Assembly (NCBI RefSeq): GCF_003287975.1
Contig: NZ_QMKQ01000032.1
Coordinates: 1-38,843 of the forward strand
From: Arthrobacter sp. AQ5-05
GTDB taxonomy: Bacteria > Actinomycetota > Actinomycetes > Actinomycetales > Micrococcaceae
DNA length: 38,843 bases
Direction of reading: 5' to 3'
The position numbers and the translations under genes were made by a program. Numbering within the stretch: position 1 is the first letter of the stretch; each line of letters opens with the position of its first letter. Below, one piece after another: positions 1 to 7,722 of this stretch. The notes below the pieces were generated by a model, which saw nothing but the letters and a program-made list of their open reading frames with translations, did not search any database and was not told the DNA's origin.

Positions 1-2
1 CC

Positions 3-119
3 GAGGCATTCCTGGCCGTGCGTTCCTATGTGGGCACCGCTCTGAAGCAAGGCAAAAACGTGTTCGATGCCTTGGGTGAATTGTTCGCCGGGGATCCTTG
101 GCTACCCGCCACCCCCTGA
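3..119 (+). CDS. Transposase C-terminal fragment, probably IS66 family (cut by window edge)
   Basis: An open frame enters from the left edge and ends at a TGA at 117-119, giving 38 residues. It has the pattern RSYVGTALKQGKN, then DALGELF, then GDPWLP. This resembles the C-terminal tail of actinobacterial IS66-type transposases, which usually end in an RSY..TA.K.G.NALDAL..L..G.PWLP block. The catalytic core lies outside the window, so activity cannot be judged. IS66 ends typically carry GTAA/TTAC termini; a TTAC at 124-127 is compatible with the element ending just after the gene, but this is only inference. The family assignment rests on recall of the tail motif. Confidence 0.55.
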   Translation, partial: EAFLAVRSYVGTALKQGKNVFDALGELFAGDPWLPATP

Positions 120-210
120 CCAGTTACCCGCAAGGTCTGTTTGTGGCCAAAATCTCACCAATTTCACAACGGTGATACCTTTTAGATCACACTTCATGCC
201 AAATAGGTTC

Positions 211-239
211 TAGACAGGTATCGCAATGTCGCGAATACT
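211..239 (+). promoter_or_regulatory. Candidate promoter of the ABC transporter operon
   Basis: TAGACA at 211-216 (5 of 6 to TTGACA) and AATACT at 234-239 are separated by 17 bases, about 97 bases before the permease start. The -35 and the bases after it (TAGACAGGTATC) match 10 of 12 positions of the element at the kdgD promoter (TGGACAGGCATC). A GACA...TGTC pair (213-216 and 227-230) flanks the first half of the spacer. The rest of 120-335 shows no gene. Confidence 0.4.
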
Positions 240-335
240 AATTTCAATGCGAACGGCATCTTCCTCGTCTAACCGGACCTTGAGGCTCAGCGACGATGGC
301 CACGGAAATGCACCAAACATGCTTGAGAGGACACC

Positions 336-1208
336 ATGAAGCAACCATCCGTCATCGAAGAACGAGAAGCGAAACCCGAAGTGAAACTTGAAGCCAAGCT
401 TGAAACGCCATCGGTCATCCACCAACGCAAAGCAAAGAAGCTATCCATTGCAGACATCCTGCTGAGCCCAGCTGCAAAGGCTGTCACGGGGCTGGCCTTG
501 ATGTTGGCCATCTGGGAGAGCGTCGTACGCATTTTTGACATGCCCCGGTACCTGCTCGTTGGCCCTCTTGAAGCGTTCGCCGAACTCGCCGAACGGCCAA
601 TGTTCTATCTGGAGCATAGTTGGATCACCATCCAGGAAGCGCTGGCTGGGTTCGCGTTGGGTGCTGCACTTGGAATAATTTGCGGTGCAATCCTCTTCTA
701 TATTCCTTTTGTCCGGCACTTTCTCTACCCAACGCTCATCGCGATCGATACCATCCCGAAAGTGGCCCTGGCGCCGCTCTTCATCGTGTGGTTTGGATTC
801 GGCTTCGAATCGAAAGCATTTGTCTCGATGGCCATCGCGTTCTTCCCCCTCGTCATAAATACCTTTGACGGACTTTCCTCTGTGCCTTCGGAACTCAGAG
901 AACTCGCAAAAATCAACAAGGCCAGCCGATTCATGCAAATGACCAAGATTGAGTTCATTTACGCCCTTCCCAACCTCTTTACTGGGATGAAGATTTCCAT
1001 CTCTATGGCAGTCGGTGGCGCCGTCGTCGGAGAGTTCATTGCGGGGTCCTCCGGCTTGGGCCACGTGGTTCTTTTGGCCAATAGCCAAGTCAATCTGGCC
1101 TCAATGTTCGCTGCTTTCATGGTCCTCGCGAGCATTTCGCTACTTCTATTCCTGTTCATCGATCGTCTCGGAAAGAAGCTTCTTCCCTGGCGAGACGCAG
1201 GCAAATAG
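336..1208 (+). CDS. ABC transporter permease, SsuC/TauC-like
   Basis: This 290-residue inner-membrane permease belongs to the BPD_transp_1 type that pairs with NMT1/SsuA-type binding proteins (sulfonates, taurine, pyrimidine precursors, aromatic acids). About five or six hydrophobic segments begin near residue 48 (SPAAKAVTGLALMLAIWES). The EAA coupling loop is visible in the second half as ELRELAKINKASRFMQ followed by IEFIYALPNLFTG. The N-terminal 40 residues are highly charged, with an alternating E/K pattern, which is longer than usual for the family. The start is supported by GAGAGG at 325-330. It is first of three adjacent transporter genes (gaps of 68 and 58 bases). The substrate cannot be read from the sequence. 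Confidence 0.9.
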   Translation: MKQPSVIEEREAKPEVKLEAKLETPSVIHQRKAKKLSIADILLSPAAKAVTGLALMLAIWESVVRIFDMPRYLLVGPLEAFAELAERPMFYLEHSWITIQEALAGFALGAALGIICGAILFYIPFVRHFLYPTLIAIDTIPKVALAPLFIVWFGFGFESKAFVSMAIAFFPLVINTFDGLSSVPSELRELAKINKASRFMQMTKIEFIYALPNLFTGMKISISMAVGGAVVGEFIAGSSGLGHVVLLANSQVNLASMFAAFMVLASISLLLFLFIDRLGKKLLPWRDAGK

Positions 1209-1276
1209 ATCTCTTCCAGCTCGAAAATTCAGAACATGCTCGCAATCATTGCTACACCACGGAAAGGCCCATCATC

Positions 1277-2347
1277 GTGAAAATCAGCCAGAACTTCAGG
1301 AAAAACTTCGGCAAGGGAATCGTCACAGCGGCAGCACTAGGTTTGACACTCGGGATGGCGGGGTGCGGCTCGGGAGCAAACGGAGCAGACGGTCTACAGA
1401 AGGTAACCATGATGACGGATGTCGCTTTCCTGCCAAAGCATGCTCCGTTCTTTTCCGCGGCAAAGCAAGGATTCTTCAAGGATGAGGGAATCGATCTCGA
1501 AATCCTGCCCGGGTCAGGTTCCAATAACACCGTCGTTGCAGTAAATACCGGCAAGATTGATTTCGGTTGGGCCGACTTCGGTGTGACTGTCCTAAACCAA
1601 GGCAAGGGCGCAGAAGTCAAGCAGATCAATCTCGTTCAGGCAAAGGATGCCTACGCGACTGTGGCCCTTGCCGACAGCGGCATCAAGACTTGGGATGATT
1701 TGAAGGGCAAAACCGTCGCGACTGAAGGTGCCGGTGCCATGACGTCAATGTGGCCTCTGGCCCTGGAAAAGCTTGGGTTCGCGGAGTCCGACATCGAAGT
1801 GGTCCACGCCGCCGGGGAGGCAAAGATTCCCGGGCTTCTGGCTGGGCAATGGGACGCAAACCTGGCGCTCTTCGTCTCTGACGGCCCGGTCCTCGTGGGT
1901 TTGGACAAAGAACCAGTCATCCTGAAATGGGCAGACTTGGGCTTCGAGCTTTACGGCAACGGCATCATTGCCAGCGACAAGATGATCGCCAAGGACCCGG
2001 AACTGGTCAAGAAATTCAATCGCGCTATGTCCAAGGGATTCATGTGGGCCTGCCAGAACCAGGATCAGGCAGCCGCAGACATCATGGAAGAGGTCAACGG
2101 GCTGAAGGAAAGTGCCGTCAAGAACGCGCTCGATGGCCAATGCAGCCTGCTCTGGAACGATGAAAGCGAAAAGGCTGGCTTCGGAACCATGAGCGATGCA
2201 GGGGTTAAGAACGCGATCGATACCGCCGCAACCTACCTTGGCTTGGAAAACGCAGACGCTCTCTCACCCCAGGACGTTTACACAAACGAATTCATTGAGC
2301 CGATCGAGAAAGACACCAAGATCGAGCTCCCCTCCAAGCAGTCCTAG
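1277..2347 (+). CDS. ABC transporter substrate-binding lipoprotein, NMT1/SsuA-like
   Basis: This 356-residue exported binding protein has a signal peptide (KISQNFRKNFGK, then a hydrophobic stretch) ending in a lipobox, LGMAGC, with Cys30 the predicted lipidated residue. The mature part follows the NMT1/THI5/SsuA layout: an early KHAPFFSAAKQGFFKDEGIDL block, the GSGSNNTVVAVNTGKIDFGWAD block, then WDDLKGKTVATEGAGAM. These families bind small anions or amines and deliver them to the permease. The GTG start at 1277 is chosen because GGAAAGG at 1261-1267 is well spaced and the signal peptide begins there. It lies between the permease and ATPase genes. The ligand is unknown. Confidence 0.9.
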   Translation: MKISQNFRKNFGKGIVTAAALGLTLGMAGCGSGANGADGLQKVTMMTDVAFLPKHAPFFSAAKQGFFKDEGIDLEILPGSGSNNTVVAVNTGKIDFGWADFGVTVLNQGKGAEVKQINLVQAKDAYATVALADSGIKTWDDLKGKTVATEGAGAMTSMWPLALEKLGFAESDIEVVHAAGEAKIPGLLAGQWDANLALFVSDGPVLVGLDKEPVILKWADLGFELYGNGIIASDKMIAKDPELVKKFNRAMSKGFMWACQNQDQAAADIMEEVNGLKESAVKNALDGQCSLLWNDESEKAGFGTMSDAGVKNAIDTAATYLGLENADALSPQDVYTNEFIEPIEKDTKIELPSKQS

Positions 2348-2405
2348 TCGTGCTCTTCGGCCGACAAGATACCCCCACTAGTCCCAACGATTCTCGAGAG
2401 GAATC

Positions 2406-3188
2406 ATGATGAGCAGCAGTGCAGTCATTGAAGTCAAAGATGTGGGCATGACTTATAAAACACGAGATGGCCGTTCACATAAGGCGCTCGAAGGGTGCAA
2501 TTTCGATGTTGCCCCAGGAGAATTTGTATCGGTCGTTGGCCAGTCGGGCAGCGGCAAGACCACGCTCCTTCGAATCATTTCAGGCCTGATCAACAATACG
2601 TCTGGTGAAGTATTGCTCAAGGGCAAGAATGTGGCCCAGGCACTGCGTGAACTTGCGATGGTGTTCCAGGCACCGGTCCTTCTTCCTTGGCGCAACAACT
2701 TGGACAATGTATTGCTTCCCATGGAGTTCCGAAAGGCTGTCACTCCGGAGGTCCGAGCATATGCCCAAGAGCTTCTGGACATTGCCGGGCTAGGCGACCA
2801 AGCGACGAAATTCTCCTATGAGCTCAGCGGCGGCATGCAGCAGCGCGTTGCCATCTGCCGAGCACTGGTTTCCCGCCCCGACATCCTCTTGATGGATGAG
2901 CCTTTTGGAGCCCTCGACGCGATGACTCGGGACACCATGAACTTCGAGCTCCAGCGCATCTGGCACGAGACCAAGCAGAGCGTTCTCTTTGTCACGCACA
3001 GCATTCCAGAAGCAATCTGGCTTGCCGACCGCGTCATCGTGGTCGGTGATCGCCCTGGCCGCATCGTGGCGGACATAAAGATTGATATTCCGCGACTTCG
3101 TGCCCGAGAACATCGGTACTCCAAGGAATTCACCGCTTACGAGCGCCAGATTGAAGCCCTCATTGGAACTCCGGGATCAATCAGCTAA
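2406..3188 (+). CDS. ABC transporter ATPase, SsuB/TauB-like
   Basis: This 260-residue nucleotide-binding subunit powers the importer encoded just upstream. All canonical motifs are intact: Walker A GQSGSGKT (45-52), Q-loop in MVFQAPVLLPWRN (Gln88), signature LSGGMQQR (140-147), Walker B ILLMDEPFGALD (Asp164, Glu165) and the H-loop VTHSIPEA (His198). FQ..LLPW and THSI.EA are typical of the nitrate/sulfonate/taurine subfamily. A ribosome binding site, GAGAGG (2396-2401), precedes two tandem ATG codons at 2406 and 2409; the first is annotated. Together with the permease and the lipoprotein it forms a complete importer. Confidence 0.94.
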   Translation: MMSSSAVIEVKDVGMTYKTRDGRSHKALEGCNFDVAPGEFVSVVGQSGSGKTTLLRIISGLINNTSGEVLLKGKNVAQALRELAMVFQAPVLLPWRNNLDNVLLPMEFRKAVTPEVRAYAQELLDIAGLGDQATKFSYELSGGMQQRVAICRALVSRPDILLMDEPFGALDAMTRDTMNFELQRIWHETKQSVLFVTHSIPEAIWLADRVIVVGDRPGRIVADIKIDIPRLRAREHRYSKEFTAYERQIEALIGTPGSIS

Positions 3189-3244
3189 TTCCAGTACCGG
3201 CCTTCAGGCTATGTGCACCACCAGAAGAAACGAAAGGCACAAGA

Positions 3245-4897
3245 ATGCGACTGATCAGCAATGTTGAAGCTATCCGGGCCACCTATGGACTCGATCCGGT
3301 GGCGCAGCTTCTATTCACCAATATCCGACTGGATTCCCGAAAAATGGTGACTCCGCTTCTCGCCGAGACGAAGTCGGGTCGGTTCCTGATGGCTCGCCAG
3401 CAGGAAATGGGAAACTTGCTTTCCTCCGGACTGAAGCAGGAAGACCTGAAGTTCTACGAGCCTTGGGTGACCATCGATGGGAGCATCACTGCAGGGGTTC
3501 CTGTACTCCCGAAGTTCGCCGACACCGTTGAGCATCTGGCACAAGGCGAATCGGTTGAGATTGACGACGGTATCCCGTGGGTGCACTACCAGGCGCTGCA
3601 GGACCGCGTCACGGTGACGTTCTCTGACACGCCCGTTCAGAAGGTGCGCGCGTACTCGGTCAACATCACGGATGTACTTGCGAAATTCACGTCGATTCGT
3701 GAATCCGGTGTCGCAGCTGCTCGGTCTCTCATTGAAAGGATTGATCACCTAAACGGCCTCGAATCCGATTTGGTATCAGATGTGGATACCAGGTTCTCGG
3801 GGCTCGAGACATTGGCCGCCGACATGAATGTCGACGGATTCCTGCTCGCTTCGCCACCCAACTTCTCGGAATCCACAGGGTACAGTGCGGACGAGGGCAC
3901 CATGGCACTTTGGAACCGCGGATCCAACGCTGTCATTCTCATGGCCCCCTCCAACAAGACGGATGTGCCAGGCAATCCGCTTGGGCTCTTTGACTCTGCT
4001 GCACACGCGCTGGCCGAACTCCTGGACGGGCCAGCTCGACGCCTTGGCGTTGAGGAGCAGTGGATCAGCGCCCGCTTGGGCCTGGACATCGAAGGACAGG
4101 GACTGGAAACGGAGAATGCCTCGATCGCCCTCGGCCACTGGCGCGATATCCGTGACCACGAAGACCTTCCGTTCCAGGTGATAGCCGCACGAGCCAGCGT
4201 CACGTCCATCGAGATCGCCCTCGACTACGCCCAGGCACAAATCAGTTCCGGAAATGCACTGACCGAGAACGATGTTTACGCGACCTACCTCGACGCCATC
4301 CAAGAGTTCCGTACCAAGAACAATATCCCCTTCTGCATCGAGCCGTACTTCACGAACCTCCATTCGTCTTCTCGCATGCTTTTCCCCGGCCCGCCGACCG
4401 ATTACCCGCTTGATGAAGAGACTCGGTGTATCCAGCTGGACGCCGGTGTCAAAATCACCGTCGATGGCATTGTCGTAGCGACCTCGGACATGGCGCGTTC
4501 TCTCCTTCTGACGCCGGAAGGCAAGGAAGCCTACGATCTGCTCACGCAGATCATGCGTGAGGACATTGTCGGCCAGCTCCGTCCAGGCGTGGTGTGCTCC
4601 GATGTGCATGCCCACACCATGACGGCACTAACCAGTAATAGGGTTCGGCTTGAAGAACTCGGACTCCTTTCCCCGGAAGTGGATTTCGTCAAGGAATACA
4701 AGAAACGCAACGTCGGGCACCTCATGGGCAAGCAGGAGTCCTTCGCAAATGAACTCCGCCCCGGCTACGACCACATCCTGCACGTCGGGTCATTGGGCGC
4801 GGCGGAGATCCCGTGGCGATTCAACGGCTATGCCATCGGCACCGAGGACATGTGGTATATCGCCGAAGACAAGACCTTCCTGCTGACTCTGTTGTAG
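3245..4897 (+). CDS. M24 (creatinase/aminopeptidase-fold) family protein
   Basis: This 550-residue protein has a C-terminal half with the metallopeptidase M24 'pita-bread' fold. The metal-ligand blocks can be followed: LDAGVKI (Asp399), TSDMARS (Asp415), RNVGHLMGKQES (His492), then AAEIPWR (Glu521) and GTEDMW (Glu534). The N-terminal half (1-300) matches the creatinase-like N-domain only loosely and is longer than in most Xaa-Pro dipeptidases. M24 proteins cleave Xaa-Pro peptides, creatine or related C-N bonds; the specificity here cannot be told. GAAAGG before 3245 supports the start. It follows the ABC ATPase by 56 bases, so it probably acts on the imported compound. That is inference from context. 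Confidence 0.75.
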   Translation: MRLISNVEAIRATYGLDPVAQLLFTNIRLDSRKMVTPLLAETKSGRFLMARQQEMGNLLSSGLKQEDLKFYEPWVTIDGSITAGVPVLPKFADTVEHLAQGESVEIDDGIPWVHYQALQDRVTVTFSDTPVQKVRAYSVNITDVLAKFTSIRESGVAAARSLIERIDHLNGLESDLVSDVDTRFSGLETLAADMNVDGFLLASPPNFSESTGYSADEGTMALWNRGSNAVILMAPSNKTDVPGNPLGLFDSAAHALAELLDGPARRLGVEEQWISARLGLDIEGQGLETENASIALGHWRDIRDHEDLPFQVIAARASVTSIEIALDYAQAQISSGNALTENDVYATYLDAIQEFRTKNNIPFCIEPYFTNLHSSSRMLFPGPPTDYPLDEETRCIQLDAGVKITVDGIVVATSDMARSLLLTPEGKEAYDLLTQIMREDIVGQLRPGVVCSDVHAHTMTALTSNRVRLEELGLLSPEVDFVKEYKKRNVGHLMGKQESFANELRPGYDHILHVGSLGAAEIPWRFNGYAIGTEDMWYIAEDKTFLLTLL

Positions 4898-4951
4898 GCG
4901 CTCGGGCCGCAATTCTTGTCGCTAGTTCAAGGGCGCTGCCGCTCCGTGGCT

Positions 4952-5101
4952 CCGAATGCATCTACCCTCCAAGGCAGGGATATTCGAAGGCACGGAACCT
5001 TCCTCATGCACCTAGCGAGTCTGCGTATCAAGCGAAGTTTTCGCTGAATTAGAAATGCTGCCTGCCCCTTTGTCCCAGCCGCCGTCCCGAAGCATCTACC
5101 C
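4952..5101 (+). repeat. Direct repeat upstream of the first 2-hydroxyacid dehydrogenase
   Basis: CCGAATGCATCTACCC (4952-4967) recurs as CCGAAGCATCTACCC (5087-5101), one base shorter and about 135 bases apart. Both copies lie in the 245-base gap between the M24 gene and the dehydrogenase, and the second ends 41 bases before its start codon. A repeat at this spacing could be a regulator site or a duplication scar. Confidence 0.45.
5031..5045 (+). terminator. Weak hairpin after the M24 gene
   Basis: AGCGAA-GTT-TTCGCT forms a 6-bp stem with a 3-base loop about 135 bases after the M24 stop. No T-run follows. It may be a weak terminator or simply part of the leader of the next gene. Confidence 0.25.
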
Positions 5102-5142
5102 AGCGTTATTGGATGCCTCGGCCACCATCCTAGGATTCGCAT

Positions 5143-6135
5143 ATGTCGACAGGCTCGAAGGCAATGCCCGGACGCGGCCCAAACCGCATTTCCGGCAACG
5201 CCATCCTGGGCGTTGGTCCGATTAATTCGCATGTTGCACAGGTTCTCACGACCGATTACCGGGCGTTGAGTCTCCCCAACAGTTCAGAAGACCAGAACGC
5301 CTTCCTGGCAGAATTCGCCGCCTCGATTCGTGTGGCCGTTTGTTCGGGGCCCAGCGGCGTAGGCGCCGAGCTCATGGAGCGTCTGACCAGCCTGGAAGCG
5401 ATAGTGAACTTCGGGGCTGGATACGACAGTACAGACGTCGCCCAGGCTGCCGAGCGCGGGATATCCATCAGCAACACCCCGGATGTGCTCACCGATTGTG
5501 TGGCCGACATTGCGCTTGGCCTCTATCTAGACCTGTTGCGTTCACTTAGTGCAGCAGACCGATTTGTTCGATCGGAGGCTTGGGCCTCGGGTCACCGCTT
5601 TCCACTTGCCACCCGTGCAAGTCGGAAACGCGTCGGCATCTTGGGGCTGGGCCGCATCGGGGCTGCAATCGCCCTGCGACTCGAAGCGTTTGGGTGCGAA
5701 ATCCATTACCATAATCGGTCGCCTGTCCTCGATAGCCCATACAAATATCATGGATCGGCTGCTTCACTGGCCGAGGCAACCGACGTCCTGATCGTGGCCG
5801 CGTCCGCCAGCCCGGCTTCGGCCGGAATGGTTGACGCCCACGTACTGGAAAAGATCGGACCAAAGGGCTTTTTGATCAATGTTGGCCGCGGGAGCCTCGT
5901 CAATGAGCGAGCACTGGTGGCTGCCCTGGAAAACGGTCTCATTGCCGGTGCAGGATTGGACGTGTTTGCCAGCGAGCCGCATGTTCCCAAGGAACTCCTT
6001 GATATGGACAGAGTTGTCCTCCTCCCGCATCTGGGAAGCGCAACGCACGAGACACGCATCGATATGGCCGCGCTGACGCTGGCAAACCTCCGAAGCTACG
6101 TTGATCACGGCAAACTCCTCACCCCCATTTCGTGA
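5143..6135 (+). CDS. D-isomer-specific 2-hydroxyacid dehydrogenase
   Basis: This 330-residue NAD(P)H-dependent oxidoreductase interconverts 2-keto acids and D-2-hydroxy acids. The Rossmann motif GLGRIG occupies 168-173, followed by a basic patch (HYHNRS) that suggests NADPH preference. The catalytic residues are in place: Arg249 in INVGRGSLVNE, Glu278 in DVFASEP and His296 in LLPHLGSATHETR. The length is normal for the family (glyoxylate/hydroxypyruvate reductase-like). The ATG at 5143 lacks a clear Shine-Dalgarno; about 15 N-terminal residues precede the first recognisable strand, so a later start is possible. It sits 245 bases after the M24 gene and before kdgD. The specific substrate is unknown. 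Confidence 0.85.
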   Translation: MSTGSKAMPGRGPNRISGNAILGVGPINSHVAQVLTTDYRALSLPNSSEDQNAFLAEFAASIRVAVCSGPSGVGAELMERLTSLEAIVNFGAGYDSTDVAQAAERGISISNTPDVLTDCVADIALGLYLDLLRSLSAADRFVRSEAWASGHRFPLATRASRKRVGILGLGRIGAAIALRLEAFGCEIHYHNRSPVLDSPYKYHGSAASLAEATDVLIVAASASPASAGMVDAHVLEKIGPKGFLINVGRGSLVNERALVAALENGLIAGAGLDVFASEPHVPKELLDMDRVVLLPHLGSATHETRIDMAALTLANLRSYVDHGKLLTPIS

Positions 6136-6585
6136 CCCCTCGCCCATGTGCAGCGGTCTATTTTGGTCATGGAGCACCGTTAGTTCTTCGGCATCGTGGT
6201 CTTCCGGAATTCCACGCAGAACACCGATACCTTTTCCTGCCGAAATATTTGCATCCTCGCCTCTAATCCGTTGGTGCCCCTGCTCCGCTCCTAAGCTTCT
6301 GGCAAGCGGCCTACCTAAACCGCAAAAATGTCGGGTTTGAGCCAGGAACGCAACCGAATTTCCGGTCGTCGCGCTGAATTTCCAGATCACGAATTGAATC
6401 CTTGGATTCCAAGCAGGCGGACAGTTTCGGGACAGTCAGCCAAAATCCGACGATACCTATTGAGCATCAAACAATACAAATATGGGCTTGGACAGGCATC
6501 ATTCATGTCCATAGGCTGTTAGTAATGAACACCCTCAGAGCCACAAGCACCAATCTTGGCGTCATCCAATTATTAGGAGTACATC
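6136..6585 (+). other. 450-base intergenic region before kdgD
   Basis: No convincing gene is present; short frames here lack ribosome binding sites and normal codon use. The segment holds a CTTGG-ATT-CCAAG dyad (6401-6413), the kdgD promoter element (6488-6517) and a clear ribosome binding site, TTAGGAG, about 8 bases before the kdgD ATG. Confidence 0.6.
6488..6517 (+). promoter_or_regulatory. Candidate kdgD promoter with overlapping operator
   Basis: TGGACA at 6489-6494 and TAGGCT at 6512-6517 are 17 bases apart, about 70 bases before the kdgD start. A 6-bp inverted repeat, TGGACA-N11-TGTCCA (6489-6494 and 6506-6511), covers the -35 box and reaches the -10 box. The sequence GGCTTGGACAGGCATC recurs with a single mismatch at 14017-14032, in front of the second dehydratase gene. 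Confidence 0.55.
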
Positions 6586-7524
6586 ATGGCCACCTACACC
6601 CCCACCGAACTTGCCAGCAAGCTCAAGGATGGGTTGCTGTCATTCCCGGTCACAGCATTTGACAACAATCTGGAGGTCGACGAAGCCGCCTACCGGGATC
6701 ACCTGGATTGGCAGTCGAGTTTCGGCGTTGCAGGCCTCTTTGCTGCTGGCGGAACCGGCGAGGGATTCACCCTCACCCCCGAAGAAGCCGCTCGAGTGGT
6801 CCGTATGGCGGTCGAGGAGGCCGGCTCACGGGTACCCGTGCTCGGCTCGGCCGGAGGTTCCACCAAGCAGGCCGTCCAGAACGCCCGTGATTCAGAGGAA
6901 GCAGGCGCCGAGGGGTTGCTGTTGCTTCCCCCATACCTGACCGAATGCGATCAGGAGGGCCTCTTCCAATTCGCTTCGGAGGTTTGCAGGGCCACCTCAA
7001 CCGGTGTCATTGTCTATAACCGTGCAAACGCCATCTACTCGGCAGATACCGTGGCCCGTCTGGCCGACACCCACGAGAACTTCATTGGTTTCAAGGACGC
7101 CACGGGCGACATCGAGCACCTGACGAAGGTGTATTCCAAGAACGGCGACCGTCTCTTCTACCTCGGCGGCCTCCCAACCGCTGAAACTTTTGCCCTGCCG
7201 CTGCTGCAGCTGGGCATGAGCACATACTCCTCTGCCATGTACAACTTCGTACCGGAGTTCGCCTTGGACTTCTACAAGGACGTGCGCAATCAGGACCACG
7301 CAGCGGTCACCGAGAAGCTCAAGCGCTTCGTGCTCCCGTACTTGGATATCCGCGACAGGGTCCAGGGCTATGGTGTCTCCATCGTCAAGGGCGGTTTGAA
7401 GGCCATTGGTCGAAACGCCGGTTCGGTTCGACCACCGTTGCAGGATATGACCGAGACCGATCTGGCCGATCTGGGTGCACTCATCCAGAAGGCCGGTCTA
7501 TTGCCCGTGGCGGCTAGCGTCTAG
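6586..7524 (+). CDS. kdgD: 5-dehydro-4-deoxyglucarate dehydratase (KDG dehydratase)
   Basis: This 312-residue cytosolic enzyme of the DHDPS/NAL superfamily converts 5-keto-4-deoxy-D-glucarate to 2,5-dioxopentanoate with loss of water and CO2. The GTTGE-type loop reads AAGGTGEGFTLT (residues 53-64). The catalytic Tyr144 lies in GVIVYNRAN and the Schiff-base Lys170 in FIGFKDATGD. The full length fits the KdgD family. The ATG at 6586 has TTAGGAG upstream. Its product is the substrate of the aldehyde dehydrogenase that follows (198 bases away), and its substrate is made by the glucarate dehydratase two genes on. It probably has its own promoter at 6488-6517. Confidence 0.93.
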   Translation: MATYTPTELASKLKDGLLSFPVTAFDNNLEVDEAAYRDHLDWQSSFGVAGLFAAGGTGEGFTLTPEEAARVVRMAVEEAGSRVPVLGSAGGSTKQAVQNARDSEEAGAEGLLLLPPYLTECDQEGLFQFASEVCRATSTGVIVYNRANAIYSADTVARLADTHENFIGFKDATGDIEHLTKVYSKNGDRLFYLGGLPTAETFALPLLQLGMSTYSSAMYNFVPEFALDFYKDVRNQDHAAVTEKLKRFVLPYLDIRDRVQGYGVSIVKGGLKAIGRNAGSVRPPLQDMTETDLADLGALIQKAGLLPVAASV

Positions 7525-7722
7525 GCCTTATCTGGGTGCGTGGGTCAACCGTCGACTGCCACAGATTCCGGATGTAGCCAGCCTACAAATGGAATACCAG
7601 TCAAAGCCAAATTCTCGTTCTGGTTCATAGGATTCCAATGCGACTTCTTGGTACTGGCCCACGTGTCTGAAGGACGCACCAACACATCAACTGACTACCC
7701 CACGCGCGATTCAGGAGCAGCA

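Noticed and set aside
6136-6390. Protein-like minus-strand reading (IPEDHDAEELTVLHDQ) after the first dehydrogenase
   Set aside because: Continuous with the antisense shadow of the dehydrogenase, no start signal, no recognised family.
6401-7640. GGATTCCAA shared upstream of kdgD (6401-6413) and of the aldehyde dehydrogenase (7628-7640)
   Set aside because: Only nine bases in common in fairly long gaps; chance is likely and only one copy is a dyad.
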